From positions 1-13,599 of the forward strand of contig CAZVEV010000152.1 of NCBI GenBank assembly GCA_964625865.1: 13,599 nt of DNA, given 5' to 3'. The stretch's first letter is position 1; the number at the start of each line of letters is the position of its first letter. The DNA comes from CAZVEV01 sp964625865. Its GTDB lineage: Bacteria; Planctomycetota; Phycisphaerae; SM23-33. This document shows positions 1 to 7,653 of the stretch, piece after piece. The notes under the pieces were generated by a model. That model worked only from the letters and a program-made list of their open reading frames with translations, was not told the origin of the DNA and ran no database searches. The translations under genes were made by a program, and so were the position numbers.

Positions 1-855
1 CACGAGATCAACACCCCGATCCAATACGTCGGCGACAACACACGGTTCATACGCGACAGCCTCAAAGACCTGATGACGCTCGTGACCCGGTACGATGCGC
101 AACTGGATCCGGAATCCCAGAAAGTAAGCTGGCAGGACCGTGTCAGCGAAATCAAACAGACCATTGAGGACCTCGATCTTGAGTTCGTCAAGGAGGAGAT
201 TCCCAAGGCTATCGAGCAGACGCTCATGGGCGTCGATCGCGTCACGGAGATCATCCGGGCCATGAAGGACTTCTCGCATCCCGGCGTGAAGGGCAAGACG
301 CCGACCGACCTGAACCGGGCGATCGAGAGCACCGTGACGGTGGCCCGAAACGAATGGAAGTACGTCGCCGATCTTGAACTGGACCTGGCGCCGAACCTGC
401 CGCCGGTAGACTGCCTCCCAGGCGAGTTCAACCAGGTCATCCTGAACATGATCACCAACGCGGCCCACGCGATCGGGAAGGTCGTCGACAGCGGGAGCGA
501 CGAAAAGGGAACGATCACCGTGAGCACCCGGCGGGACGGCGACTGGGTCGAGATTCGCCTCGGCGACACGGGGACGGGTATTCCGCCCGAGGTCCGACAG
601 AGAGTCTTCGACCCGTTCTTCACGACGAAGGAGGTTGGCAGGGGGACAGGCCAGGGCCTGAGCATCAGCCGGTCGGTCATCGTCGATAAGCACTGCGGGA
701 CGATGCAGTTCGAGACGGAAGTGGGCAAGGGCACGACGTTCGTGATCCGCCTTCCCGTCAAGGCCGCCCCGGCAACCGACGCCGCGAACAATCCCGGAGG
801 TCAGGAGACATGGACAGAAGAAGACGAACTCTGTTTGTCGACGACGAGCCCATGA
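1..855 (+). CDS. Sensor histidine kinase, C-terminal 284 residues (5' end outside window)
   Basis: This is the transmitter part of a two-component histidine kinase; sensing domains lie upstream of the window. The frame is open from base 1 and begins HEINTPIQYVGDN, an H-box, so residue 1 of the fragment is the predicted phospho-accepting His. A charged helical stretch follows (about residues 25-95), ending in IIRAMKDFSHPG, as in a common class of soluble or PAS-linked kinases. The HATPase_c domain follows: N-box NQVILNMITNAAHAI (about 144-158), G1 box GDTGTGIPP (about 188-196), FDPFFTTK (about 203-210) and G2 box GRGTGQGLSIS (about 213-223). All ATP-binding motifs are intact, so it should be active. 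The last 15 codons overlap the next gene by 46 bases, and the C-terminal tail after VIRLPVK looks unstructured. It probably phosphorylates one or both receiver proteins encoded directly downstream. Confidence 0.95.
   Translation, partial: HEINTPIQYVGDNTRFIRDSLKDLMTLVTRYDAQLDPESQKVSWQDRVSEIKQTIEDLDLEFVKEEIPKAIEQTLMGVDRVTEIIRAMKDFSHPGVKGKTPTDLNRAIESTVTVARNEWKYVADLELDLAPNLPPVDCLPGEFNQVILNMITNAAHAIGKVVDSGSDEKGTITVSTRRDGDWVEIRLGDTGTGIPPEVRQRVFDPFFTTKEVGRGTGQGLSISRSVIVDKHCGTMQFETEVGKGTTFVIRLPVKAAPATDAANNPGGQETWTEEDELCLSTTSP
796..812 (+). promoter_or_regulatory. Strong Shine-Dalgarno and ATG of the receiver-HDOD gene, inside the kinase 3' end
   Basis: GGAGG at 796-800 and GGAG at 804-807 precede the ATG at 810-812. 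The site lies within the last codons of the upstream kinase frame. It supports a start at 810 despite the 46-base overlap and suggests reinitiation or translational coupling. Confidence 0.7.
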
Positions 856-2033
856 TCTTGAACGGGCTGCGTCGTGCTCTGCGGTCTCAGCGCGCCGAGT
901 GGGACGTACTCACCGCGTCGGGCGGTCGAGAGGCCCTGGATATCCTGGGGCACACCGACATCGATGTGATCGTTTCCGACATACGAATGCCCGGGATGAT
1001 GGGTTACGACCTCCTGGAGGACGTGCGAAAGCGGCACGCCAGGGTGATTCGGCTGGCGCTGTCCGGGCAGGCGGCCGACGGTGACGTGGACAAGTGCGTC
1101 GGCCCGGTCCACCAGTTCCTGTCCAAGCCGTGCGAGGCCGAGCCCCTTAAGGCCATCCTTGCCCGGACACGCGTTCTGATGGACATGCCCGTTCCCGAGC
1201 GAATCAAGGGCGCCGTCAACACGATGGAAGCCCTGCCCAGTCTACCCCAGGCGTATGACAGCTTGCAGCACGAACTGGAGTCTCCGACGACCACCACGTC
1301 GGCTGTCGCTGCAACAGTGCTGCAGGACATCGGGATGAGCTTGAGGACCCTGCAACTGGTCAGCTCGTCCTTTTACGCGGCGCCGGCCGAGGTGGCGAGC
1401 CCTGCTCGTCAGATCGAGTTTCTCGGGCTGGACGTCTTGCGGCGACTGGCGTGTTCGCCGACGGCGTTTCGCCGGTGCGCCCGGCCCGAGGGGGAGAACT
1501 TCTCACTGGCCCGGCAGTGCGGCCACGGCAGAACCGTCGCCCGCTTCGCCAGGCGGATCATGGAGATGGAGGGCGCCGGCCCGGATGCGGCGGACGAGGC
1601 GTATGTGGCCGGTCTGGTGCACCATGTGGGCAAGGTCGTGTTCATGGACCGGTTCCCTGACGAATACGACGAGGCGCTGTCCCTGGGCAAGGAGCAGGGA
1701 ATACCCCCGTCCGACGCCGAGACCCAGGTGTTCCAGGCCACACACGCCGCCGTCGGGGCATACCTCCTCGGACTTTGGGGGCTGCCCGATGCCGTGGTTC
1801 GGGCGGCGAGTTGGCATCATTGTCCGATCGAGAGTCCAGGCCGCCAATTCGATGCGCTTACGGCGGTCCACGCTGCGGATGTGTTTGCACATGAAATCGA
1901 TGGTGCCTGTTACCCCGGCCTGCTATGGCATGTGGATAAGGAATATCTGTCCGAGCTTGGCTTGATGTCGCGGCTGCCGGTGTGGCGCGAGAATTGCCTG
2001 GAATCCGCTCACAAGGAGATGGTGAATGTCTGA
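810..2033 (+). CDS. Response regulator with N-terminal receiver and C-terminal HDOD domain
   Basis: A 407-residue two-domain protein. The receiver (about 6-122) has the acidic pair D11-D12, phospho-accepting D57 in VSDIRMPG, S85 in LALSGQ and K106 in LSKPC, so it should accept phosphate. The HDOD domain (about 140-340) opens with ALPSLPQAYDSL and contains LVHHVGKVVF (269-278), THAAVGAYLLGLWGLP (311-326) and SWHH (334-337). HDOD domains resemble HD phosphohydrolases but usually lack a full metal site and act as signalling or protein-interaction modules; no enzyme activity is assumed here. The start is supported by a strong ribosome binding site. The gene overlaps the kinase by 46 bases upstream and the next gene by 8 bases downstream, placing it in one operon. 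The most likely role is output of the adjacent kinase; the process controlled cannot be read from the sequence. Confidence 0.92.
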   Translation: MDRRRRTLFVDDEPMILNGLRRALRSQRAEWDVLTASGGREALDILGHTDIDVIVSDIRMPGMMGYDLLEDVRKRHARVIRLALSGQAADGDVDKCVGPVHQFLSKPCEAEPLKAILARTRVLMDMPVPERIKGAVNTMEALPSLPQAYDSLQHELESPTTTTSAVAATVLQDIGMSLRTLQLVSSSFYAAPAEVASPARQIEFLGLDVLRRLACSPTAFRRCARPEGENFSLARQCGHGRTVARFARRIMEMEGAGPDAADEAYVAGLVHHVGKVVFMDRFPDEYDEALSLGKEQGIPPSDAETQVFQATHAAVGAYLLGLWGLPDAVVRAASWHHCPIESPGRQFDALTAVHAADVFAHEIDGACYPGLLWHVDKEYLSELGLMSRLPVWRENCLESAHKEMVNV

Positions 2034-3261
2034 CAAGGTTTTGTATGTCGACGACGATGAGAACATTCTGGCCGCGTACAAACGGATTCTGCGAAAGCAG
2101 TTCGACGTGGAAACGGCGGTTGGAGGACAGGAAGGGCTTGACCTGATTGCCGCCGACGGGCCCTTTGCCGTCATCATCAGTGATATGCGCATGCCCGGAA
2201 TGGACGGCGTCGAGTTCCTGACAAAGGTCAGGCAGATCGCTCCCGACGCCACTCGCATGATGCTCACGGGAAATGCGGACATGCAGACGGCTGTCGATGC
2301 CGTCAACGAAGGGAACATCTTTCGATTCCTCACCAAGCCCTGCCCCAAGGATGTCCTGGTCAAGGCCACCGCCGCCGGACTCGAACAGCACCGCCTGGTC
2401 ACCGCCGAGAGACAACTGCTGGAGGAGACGCTGAACGGCAGCGTGAAAGTGATGGCCGACGTGTTGTCCCTGGTCAAGCCCCTGGCGTTCGGACGCGCCG
2501 GGCGCGTCAGGCGCTACGCTCGCCACATCGCCGACACGCTTGGCCTGAAGAATGTCTGGGAGATCGAGATCGCCGCAATGCTCTCGCAGATTGGATGCAT
2601 CTCGCTGTCCGGGGAAGTACTCGAAAAGGTCTGCTCGGGGCAGGACCTGTCCGAGGCCGAACAGGACGCCTACGCCGCGCACCCGGACATCGGCGGCAGG
2701 CTGATCGTCAACATCCCACGCCTGGACAATGCCGCTCACATGATTGCGCGCCAGCACGAACCGTTTTCCTGGGACCGGTCCGAATCGCCTCCGCAGGGGC
2801 GGGACGACGTGGCCGTCGGGGGGCACGTCCTGAAGGTGGCGCTCGATTTTGACAGACTGGTGACCTGCGGGGTCAGGCCGGATGCGGCGGTCAACAAACT
2901 CCATGCAGACCCGCACGTCTACGACCCGCAGATCGTCGAAGCCCTCACGGACGTGCAGGTCTCGCTCGGCGCCAACCGGCGGGGCGTGGTGACCGTGGAT
3001 CAGCTTGCGCCGGGCATGATCCTCGATCAGGACGTGCGGTCCCGAAAGGGCGGACTGCTGATCGCCAAGGGAGGCGAGGTCACGTTGGCCACCCGCGCGC
3101 ATCTGCAGCGATGGGCGCAGGGGGTCGGGGTCGAGGAACCCATCCGCGTGGTGATCCCCAGCGAAGCGTCCGGCATGGGCGAAGAGGGGGCCCATCCGAC
3201 CGACGTCGGGGCCGATCAGCGTGAACAGGCGATGGTGGCGGCTTCGGGTGTGCACGTTTAA
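2026..3261 (+). CDS. Response regulator with receiver and degenerate HD-GYP-like domain
   Basis: A 411-residue protein. The receiver (about 4-120) carries D10-D11, phospho-accepting D53 in ISDMRMPGMDG, T81 in MLTGNADMQ and K104 in LTKPC. A short helical linker leads to a domain laid out like HD-GYP cyclic-di-GMP phosphodiesterases: RAGRVRRYARHIADTLGL, then AAMLSQIGC (183-191), VLEKV (198-202), AHPDIGGRL (218-226) and RQHEPF (242-247). In active enzymes the second segment holds the metal-binding HD pair (LLHDIGK); here those positions read SQ (187-188). The usual HHE is QHE, and no GYP follows. It is therefore probably a non-catalytic binding or scaffold domain. The C-terminal segment (about 319-376) has LAPGMILDQDVRSRKGGLL, a tail often found in this family. 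The start at 2026 has AAGGAG at 2013-2018 and overlaps the preceding stop as ATGTCTGA. Ligand and partner are unknown. Confidence 0.9.
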   Translation: MSDKVLYVDDDENILAAYKRILRKQFDVETAVGGQEGLDLIAADGPFAVIISDMRMPGMDGVEFLTKVRQIAPDATRMMLTGNADMQTAVDAVNEGNIFRFLTKPCPKDVLVKATAAGLEQHRLVTAERQLLEETLNGSVKVMADVLSLVKPLAFGRAGRVRRYARHIADTLGLKNVWEIEIAAMLSQIGCISLSGEVLEKVCSGQDLSEAEQDAYAAHPDIGGRLIVNIPRLDNAAHMIARQHEPFSWDRSESPPQGRDDVAVGGHVLKVALDFDRLVTCGVRPDAAVNKLHADPHVYDPQIVEALTDVQVSLGANRRGVVTVDQLAPGMILDQDVRSRKGGLLIAKGGEVTLATRAHLQRWAQGVGVEEPIRVVIPSEASGMGEEGAHPTDVGADQREQAMVAASGVHV

Positions 3262-3696
3262 GCTTGACAGGACGACAGGGGTAACATCGGAAAACAGGCG
3301 AAGTGTCGGTGGAGGTCATGTGGTGTGCGCGCGGGGAATGGCCACCGCCGTCATCGCGCCCCGGAGTCCACACAACTCTTGTTCGATAAGAGCCGTACGC
3401 GAATTGTCGTCGGGGCGAGCATGTGAGCGCAAAGGCCCGAAGCGCAAACCAATGACAACCACGCGTCGGTTTGGATTCGGAAGACCCGACCGGACTGTCA
3501 GGCTCGGCATTGTCTCCCATCTCCTGCATAGCGCATTGGGCGGTATAATACGATTTGTGGCCTGGGCTTCTACCTGTCTCGGGCCTGATCGGTCGCACCT
3601 GACGATCCGGGGATGTGGAGAAGCGTGTGAACGGTGAGGAACAGCAGAGATATTGGCGCGTTACATTTCTGAGAAGGCCAAACCACGGAGAACTCG
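3262..3696. other. 435-base intergenic gap with no supported gene
   Basis: The open frames that cross this stretch on either strand give low-complexity, Arg/Ser/Pro-rich translations with no domain and poor start sites, so none is called. No hairpin followed by a T run is visible after the stop at 3261. The only notable element is a TATAAT box at 3544-3549. The gap probably holds the 3' end of the signalling operon and the promoter and leader of the 3697 gene. Confidence 0.6.
3544..3549 (+). promoter_or_regulatory. Possible -10 box (TATAAT) upstream of the secreted-protein gene
   Basis: A perfect TATAAT stands out in GC-rich DNA about 148 bases before the start codon at 3697. There is no convincing -35 hexamer at 16-18 bases: the position holds CTCCTG. 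If used, it would give a leader of about 140 nt. Support is weak because it rests on one hexamer. Confidence 0.3.
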
Positions 3697-6213
3697 ATGA
3701 GCAATGCGACGCGCCATTCCAAACGGCGAGCATTCAGCATGCTTGCCGCTGCGCTGCTGGTGACCATAGCGGGAGTCGGCCAGCGGAAGTGCCCTGCCGC
3801 AGAGGCGGGCAAGAACGCCCTGCGCAAGGCGTGCGCGAAGGAGAACTACACGTTCACGCCGAACCTGCGACGGGCGTTTCTCGCATTCGCCAAGGCGCAG
3901 GCACGGGCTGACCTGAAAGCCGCCGGCCACGCGCTGCCTCAGGACTTCCTCGCCTGGGTCGACGCCAATCCGCACGTCGAGGCGAGCGTCTATGCCGCCC
4001 ATGACACGCCCTCGGACGTGCTGCTGCACCTGTACTCACTGCGGCTGGACCTGGGCAAGGCCCGCTTCGAGAAGTATCACCAACTGGCCCTTGCGACGGC
4101 CATCGTGCACGCCAAGCAGGAGACGGATGTTGATGGCACGCCTCGCCAGCCGCTGAAGCTCGTCATCGGTGGCGATCCCCGCAAGCGCGTCAATACGAAG
4201 GATCCCGGCCGCACGCTGGACAAGAACGATCACATCATCAACTTCCTCAACGAGAACACGATCGAAGAGGACGTCGTGACGGGATACAAGGAAGAGCTGC
4301 CCGAACTGAAGTACGATGAGCGCGGCATTGCGATTCCGGCGCCCAAGCGGAAGAAGCCCAAGAAGGTGCCCGTCATCGAGAAACGCACCCGGTCGTTGTA
4401 CGCGTGTGACGTGATGGCGAGCAAGGCCCTCCAGACGCGGTTCAACGCCTACATGACGTCCAGGGGCCATCCCGTGGACATTGATTGCGGCGACCGCGTG
4501 ATCCACTGGAAGAGCCGCGACGCCGTGCACCGTCAGGCCAGACGCAACATCGCTGCCGCCTTCAAACTGTTCCGCGACGCGTACGAGGCCAAGGGCTACC
4601 TGCCCGCCCAACGCGACCCGATCCCCACGCCCGGCGAGCGGTGCGCCTACATCATCCGGAACTACGAGCACGTCTTTCCCAGCGACGTCCGGGCCAATCG
4701 CAAGTGGCCGCTGTTTCCCATTACGGCGCCCTGGCCGGTGATGACGCTTCTGGCCGACGACGACCAACCGCTGCGCGAGCGCGAGGAGCGGTGGATCGCC
4801 TTCCGGGACAAAGGCGAGTTCAAGAAGTACGGCGAGTACATCGGAGCGATCGCTCAGCAGTTTGACCTGCAGTCCGCTCGCCGCCTCAAGCCGCACCCGT
4901 TCACCTATCACACCGTCCAGATGATGCTCAAGGACGGCGGGGTCTGCGGGACGATGGGGGCGATCTCCGCCCGGTCGCACGTCAGCCTCGGTATCGGGGC
5001 CTGCCAGGCGATCCAGCCCGGCCACTGCGCCATGGTCGCCTTCGGCTACGACGCCAAGCACAAGCGCTACGTCTGCAAAGGTCAGCAATACGCCACCGGT
5101 GGCGACGAGAAGACCACGCCGTTCGCACGATGGTACTTCGGCGACGCGGCCAAACGGTACGCCCGAAAGCCGGGCTTCGGCGTTCAGCCGAACCCACGCA
5201 AGCCCATGGTCTACCACCAGAGCATCGCGTGGGCGGTGAACTACGGCATGGCGTCCTTCCTCGACTCGACGATGGCCTATTGCGTCTATCGCCTGCTGGA
5301 CGAACCCGACCGCAAGGCCCACGGGGCGGCGCTGCTGGCAAGCGGGCATTCAATCAACCCATACAACTTCCTCCTGACCGATGCCGCCCAGGCCGCCGCG
5401 GACACGCCCCACAAACAGGTGCGTTTCTGGCAGACGTTCCGAGTGGCAATCCAGGCCGGCGCCGACAAGAGCGGCTGTCCCGCCGACGGGTTGTACGCCA
5501 GGACCGTCAGGAAGAAGGTCTTCGAGAGCCTCGCACAACTGCCCGTGCCGAAGGATACACGGGCCGCCAAGGACATCTACGCGTTCCTGCAAGCCGAAAA
5601 GTGCGACGCGCCGGGGGCGCTGGTGGCCTATCGCCTGGCGATTGAAGGCCTGCCCGCACTGCTGGCCCGCACCGAGGCCGACTACACGAAGCACCTGGCC
5701 GCCACGCGGACCAACGCCTCGCAGGCAAACGACCCCGCCTGCGCTCGGATGGCCGCCGCACTCAAGGCTACCGCGGCTGCCATCAAGGACAAGCAGCTGC
5801 GGCGCCGGTGGGCTGCGGGCCTGTGGAAGAAGGCGGCCGGGCGTGAAATGTACTTCGGCCGGGGCATGCGAGTCTCGGTCGACCCCGCCGTGTCGCTCCT
5901 GGCCAGACAGGCCGGCCAGCGGATGCCTGGCTACACGCAACTGATGCAATCCCTGCTGGACCGCCTCGCCACGGAGTTGAAGGCCTCGATAGCCGGTCAG
6001 CGTGATATCAAGACCTGTCGCCTGCTGGCCGCCAGGATCAATGCTGCAGCGAAATACACCAGGGATCCGGCCCAGAGGCGCCAATGGGCCCAGCAGTTGG
6101 CGAAGATCATCGCCGGACACGAGACCTTCAAACCCAAGACCACGCGGAAGAAGACCAAGGTCCTCCGCGACCCGTGTGCTGACGCCATCAAGGGACTTCG
6201 CTCGGCGACCTGA
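3697..6213 (+). CDS. Large secreted protein of unknown function with possible transglutaminase-like Cys-His-Asp core
   Basis: An 838-residue protein that I do not recognise as a named family. The N-terminus looks like a Sec signal peptide: basic RHSKRR, a hydrophobic core (about 12-28) and a possible cleavage after AEA (about residue 37), so it is probably exported. A lysine-rich linker (about 217-230, APKRKKPKKVP) separates an N-terminal region from the rest. Residues 412-452 contain KDGGVCGTMGAISAR, GIGACQAIQPGHCAMVAF and GYD, which suggests a papain-like or transglutaminase-like fold with C417, H443 and D452 as candidate catalytic residues; this is motif reading only. The part after about 600 is Ala/Lys/Arg-rich and helical. 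The ATG has GGAG at 3687-3690, six bases away. The gene stands alone, facing a convergent operon, so context gives no function. Peptidase, amidase or cross-linking activity are possibilities; a dead scaffold is another. Confidence 0.85.
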   Translation: MSNATRHSKRRAFSMLAAALLVTIAGVGQRKCPAAEAGKNALRKACAKENYTFTPNLRRAFLAFAKAQARADLKAAGHALPQDFLAWVDANPHVEASVYAAHDTPSDVLLHLYSLRLDLGKARFEKYHQLALATAIVHAKQETDVDGTPRQPLKLVIGGDPRKRVNTKDPGRTLDKNDHIINFLNENTIEEDVVTGYKEELPELKYDERGIAIPAPKRKKPKKVPVIEKRTRSLYACDVMASKALQTRFNAYMTSRGHPVDIDCGDRVIHWKSRDAVHRQARRNIAAAFKLFRDAYEAKGYLPAQRDPIPTPGERCAYIIRNYEHVFPSDVRANRKWPLFPITAPWPVMTLLADDDQPLREREERWIAFRDKGEFKKYGEYIGAIAQQFDLQSARRLKPHPFTYHTVQMMLKDGGVCGTMGAISARSHVSLGIGACQAIQPGHCAMVAFGYDAKHKRYVCKGQQYATGGDEKTTPFARWYFGDAAKRYARKPGFGVQPNPRKPMVYHQSIAWAVNYGMASFLDSTMAYCVYRLLDEPDRKAHGAALLASGHSINPYNFLLTDAAQAAADTPHKQVRFWQTFRVAIQAGADKSGCPADGLYARTVRKKVFESLAQLPVPKDTRAAKDIYAFLQAEKCDAPGALVAYRLAIEGLPALLARTEADYTKHLAATRTNASQANDPACARMAAALKATAAAIKDKQLRRRWAAGLWKKAAGREMYFGRGMRVSVDPAVSLLARQAGQRMPGYTQLMQSLLDRLATELKASIAGQRDIKTCRLLAARINAAAKYTRDPAQRRQWAQQLAKIIAGHETFKPKTTRKKTKVLRDPCADAIKGLRSAT

Positions 6214-6411
6214 ACGAGGCACCGCGTATGACAACCCGCCGCGGTTGCCTGCGGAAGCCCCTCTGGAAAGCGCAGGGGACCGGCCTGAGAGCCTATATCC
6301 CGGCCGAGGTGGTAAGAGGCGTATCACGGCGCCGAGGGCGGCCAGGGGCGTCTATGGGGCTCAGGCCGGATGCTGCGCGGGTGTTCGTCTCATTCGGAAA
6401 CGCGGTGGGGG
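6214..6411. other. Convergent intergenic region, no gene
   Basis: This 198-base spacer lies between the stops of the plus-strand secreted-protein gene and the minus-strand MFS gene. It contains short GC inverted repeats, such as CGGCC and GGCCG at about 6281-6307, and CCCCT and AGGGG at about 6258-6280. No T tract typical of an intrinsic terminator follows on either strand. Open frames crossing it are shadows of the MFS gene. Confidence 0.5.
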
Positions 6412-7653
6412 CTACTGGTCCGACGGCGCGGCTCGGCGACCGTGACGCGTCGCGAGGACGACCAGGGCGGCAGCGGCGCCGACGAGGCCCACCGGCAGGA
6501 GTTTCAGCGAGCCGGTCATGGCGTCGACGGCCAGGCCCAGCAGGGGGGCCACCACGGCGGCCGACAGGCTCTTGGCCTGGTTCTCGATGCTCAGGATGGT
6601 CGCCGTCTCAGCCGGGTCTGCATGGGCGGTGAAACGCGTGATCAGAATGGGGCGCCAGAAGTTCTGGAGGACGGCCAGCGCGACGAACGCCGCGATCGCC
6701 AGTGGCGAGAACCCCAGTGCGACCCCGGCGGCGACTGCGGCGTAGGCAGCGGCGGTGACGGCCCACAGCCAGGTCGCCGCCCGCCGCTCGGAGCCGGTGC
6801 GGTCGACCAGCACGTGCGACCGTCGCGAGGCCAGCGCGCCGAGGATGTAGAGCACGAAGTAGACCGCCCCTATCAGCAGGGCCGTCCGCTGGGCCTCGTC
6901 GCCCAGCCACGTCGCCGACGCCAGGGCGGCCACCGCCGCCATGCGCAACAGAGGCTGGAGGTAGTCCTTGGCGACCTTGTAGACGCCCTCGTAGGCCATC
7001 GACTCGCCGATCAGCCCCCGCAGCGGGCCCGGGCGCACGCAGCGCCCCACCGCGCCGAACAGCGTTCGTACGATCTCGCCGACGGACTTGTGTCCCTCGT
7101 GCTGGCCGTCGAGATAGGACGGATAGCTCAGGAAGTTGACGATGTTGGCCAGGTAGGGCACGATGCAGATCAGGAACAGCCACGAGTAGTCGCGCACCAC
7201 AAAGTAGATCGCCGCCGCCAGGACGACGTTGAGAGCTGAGCCCAGCTTGCTCCACGATCGCGTCAGGCCGTAGACCTTTGTCTTCTCGCCCCCGCGCCCC
7301 TCGTGAGCGAGCCAGTCGAAGATGATCGCCTTGTGCGTGCCGGTCCGAAACGCCTCGCCCACGCTGAACAGCGCCATCGCCACGAACATCAGCCACACCT
7401 GCTCGCACAGGCCGAAGACCAGGAAGGCCCCGATGTAAGCGACGAACGACAGGACCATCGCGCGGCGCCGCCCGGCGACGTCGGCGATCGCGCCGGTGGG
7501 AACCTCGAGCACGTTGATGCAGATCTCGCGGAAGCCCATCAGCAGCCCGACCATCGTGAACGAGCCGAGTTTGTCCAGCATCGCCAGAAGGAAGAACGGC
7601 TCGAAGTACCGCTGGCCCTTCAGGAAGCCGTAGAGTGAGAAACGGACAAGCAT
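6412..7653 (-). CDS. MFS transporter, substrate unknown
   Basis: A 413-residue, strongly hydrophobic inner-membrane protein with the spacing of a 12-helix major facilitator. After the first helix comes EVPTGAIADVAGRRRAM (about 50-66), which holds the MFS motif A pattern G-x-x-x-D-x-x-G-R-R. A central loop with charged residues (about 180-200, SYLDGQHEGHKS) separates the two halves. The start chosen is the ATG at 7653: it forms TGATG with the lipB stop, has GGAG seven bases upstream and is followed by a typical MLVRFSLYGFLKGQRYFEPF. A start 45 bases upstream would add a basic, unrelated tail. The one-base overlap makes translational coupling to lipB likely. Drug-efflux-like families share this EVPTG signature, but the substrate cannot be read here, and any tie to glycine or lipoate metabolism is only suggested by position. 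Confidence 0.9.
   Translation of the reverse strand: MLVRFSLYGFLKGQRYFEPFFLLAMLDKLGSFTMVGLLMGFREICINVLEVPTGAIADVAGRRRAMVLSFVAYIGAFLVFGLCEQVWLMFVAMALFSVGEAFRTGTHKAIIFDWLAHEGRGGEKTKVYGLTRSWSKLGSALNVVLAAAIYFVVRDYSWLFLICIVPYLANIVNFLSYPSYLDGQHEGHKSVGEIVRTLFGAVGRCVRPGPLRGLIGESMAYEGVYKVAKDYLQPLLRMAAVAALASATWLGDEAQRTALLIGAVYFVLYILGALASRRSHVLVDRTGSERRAATWLWAVTAAAYAAVAAGVALGFSPLAIAAFVALAVLQNFWRPILITRFTAHADPAETATILSIENQAKSLSAAVVAPLLGLAVDAMTGSLKLLPVGLVGAAAALVVLATRHGRRAAPSDQ

Noticed and set aside
1858..3255. Long open frame on the minus strand (465 codons) opposite the degenerate HD-GYP-like gene
   Set aside because: It is antisense to a gene with clear receiver motifs; its His/Arg/Pro-rich translation shows no domain and results from GC-rich third positions.
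3400..3480. Possible cyclic-di-GMP riboswitch, prompted by the GCGCAAAGGCC and GCAAACC stretches
   Set aside because: The order and spacing of the conserved blocks do not fit, and the only stem seen is a 6-bp CAAACC/GGTTTG pair with a long loop.
3080..3733. Minus-strand open frame (217 codons) spanning the intergenic gap
   Set aside because: It overlaps the 3' end of one real gene and the 5' end of another, and its Cys/Pro/Arg/Ser-rich translation has no recognisable domain or ribosome binding site.
4036..5349. Minus-strand open frame (437 codons) inside the secreted-protein gene
   Set aside because: The plus-strand gene has a signal peptide, a good ribosome binding site and balanced composition; the antisense frame has none of these.
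6370..7239. Plus-strand open frame (289 codons) opposite the MFS gene
   Set aside because: Its Gln/Arg/Gly/Asp-rich translation has no hydrophobic pattern, while the minus strand gives a clear membrane transporter.
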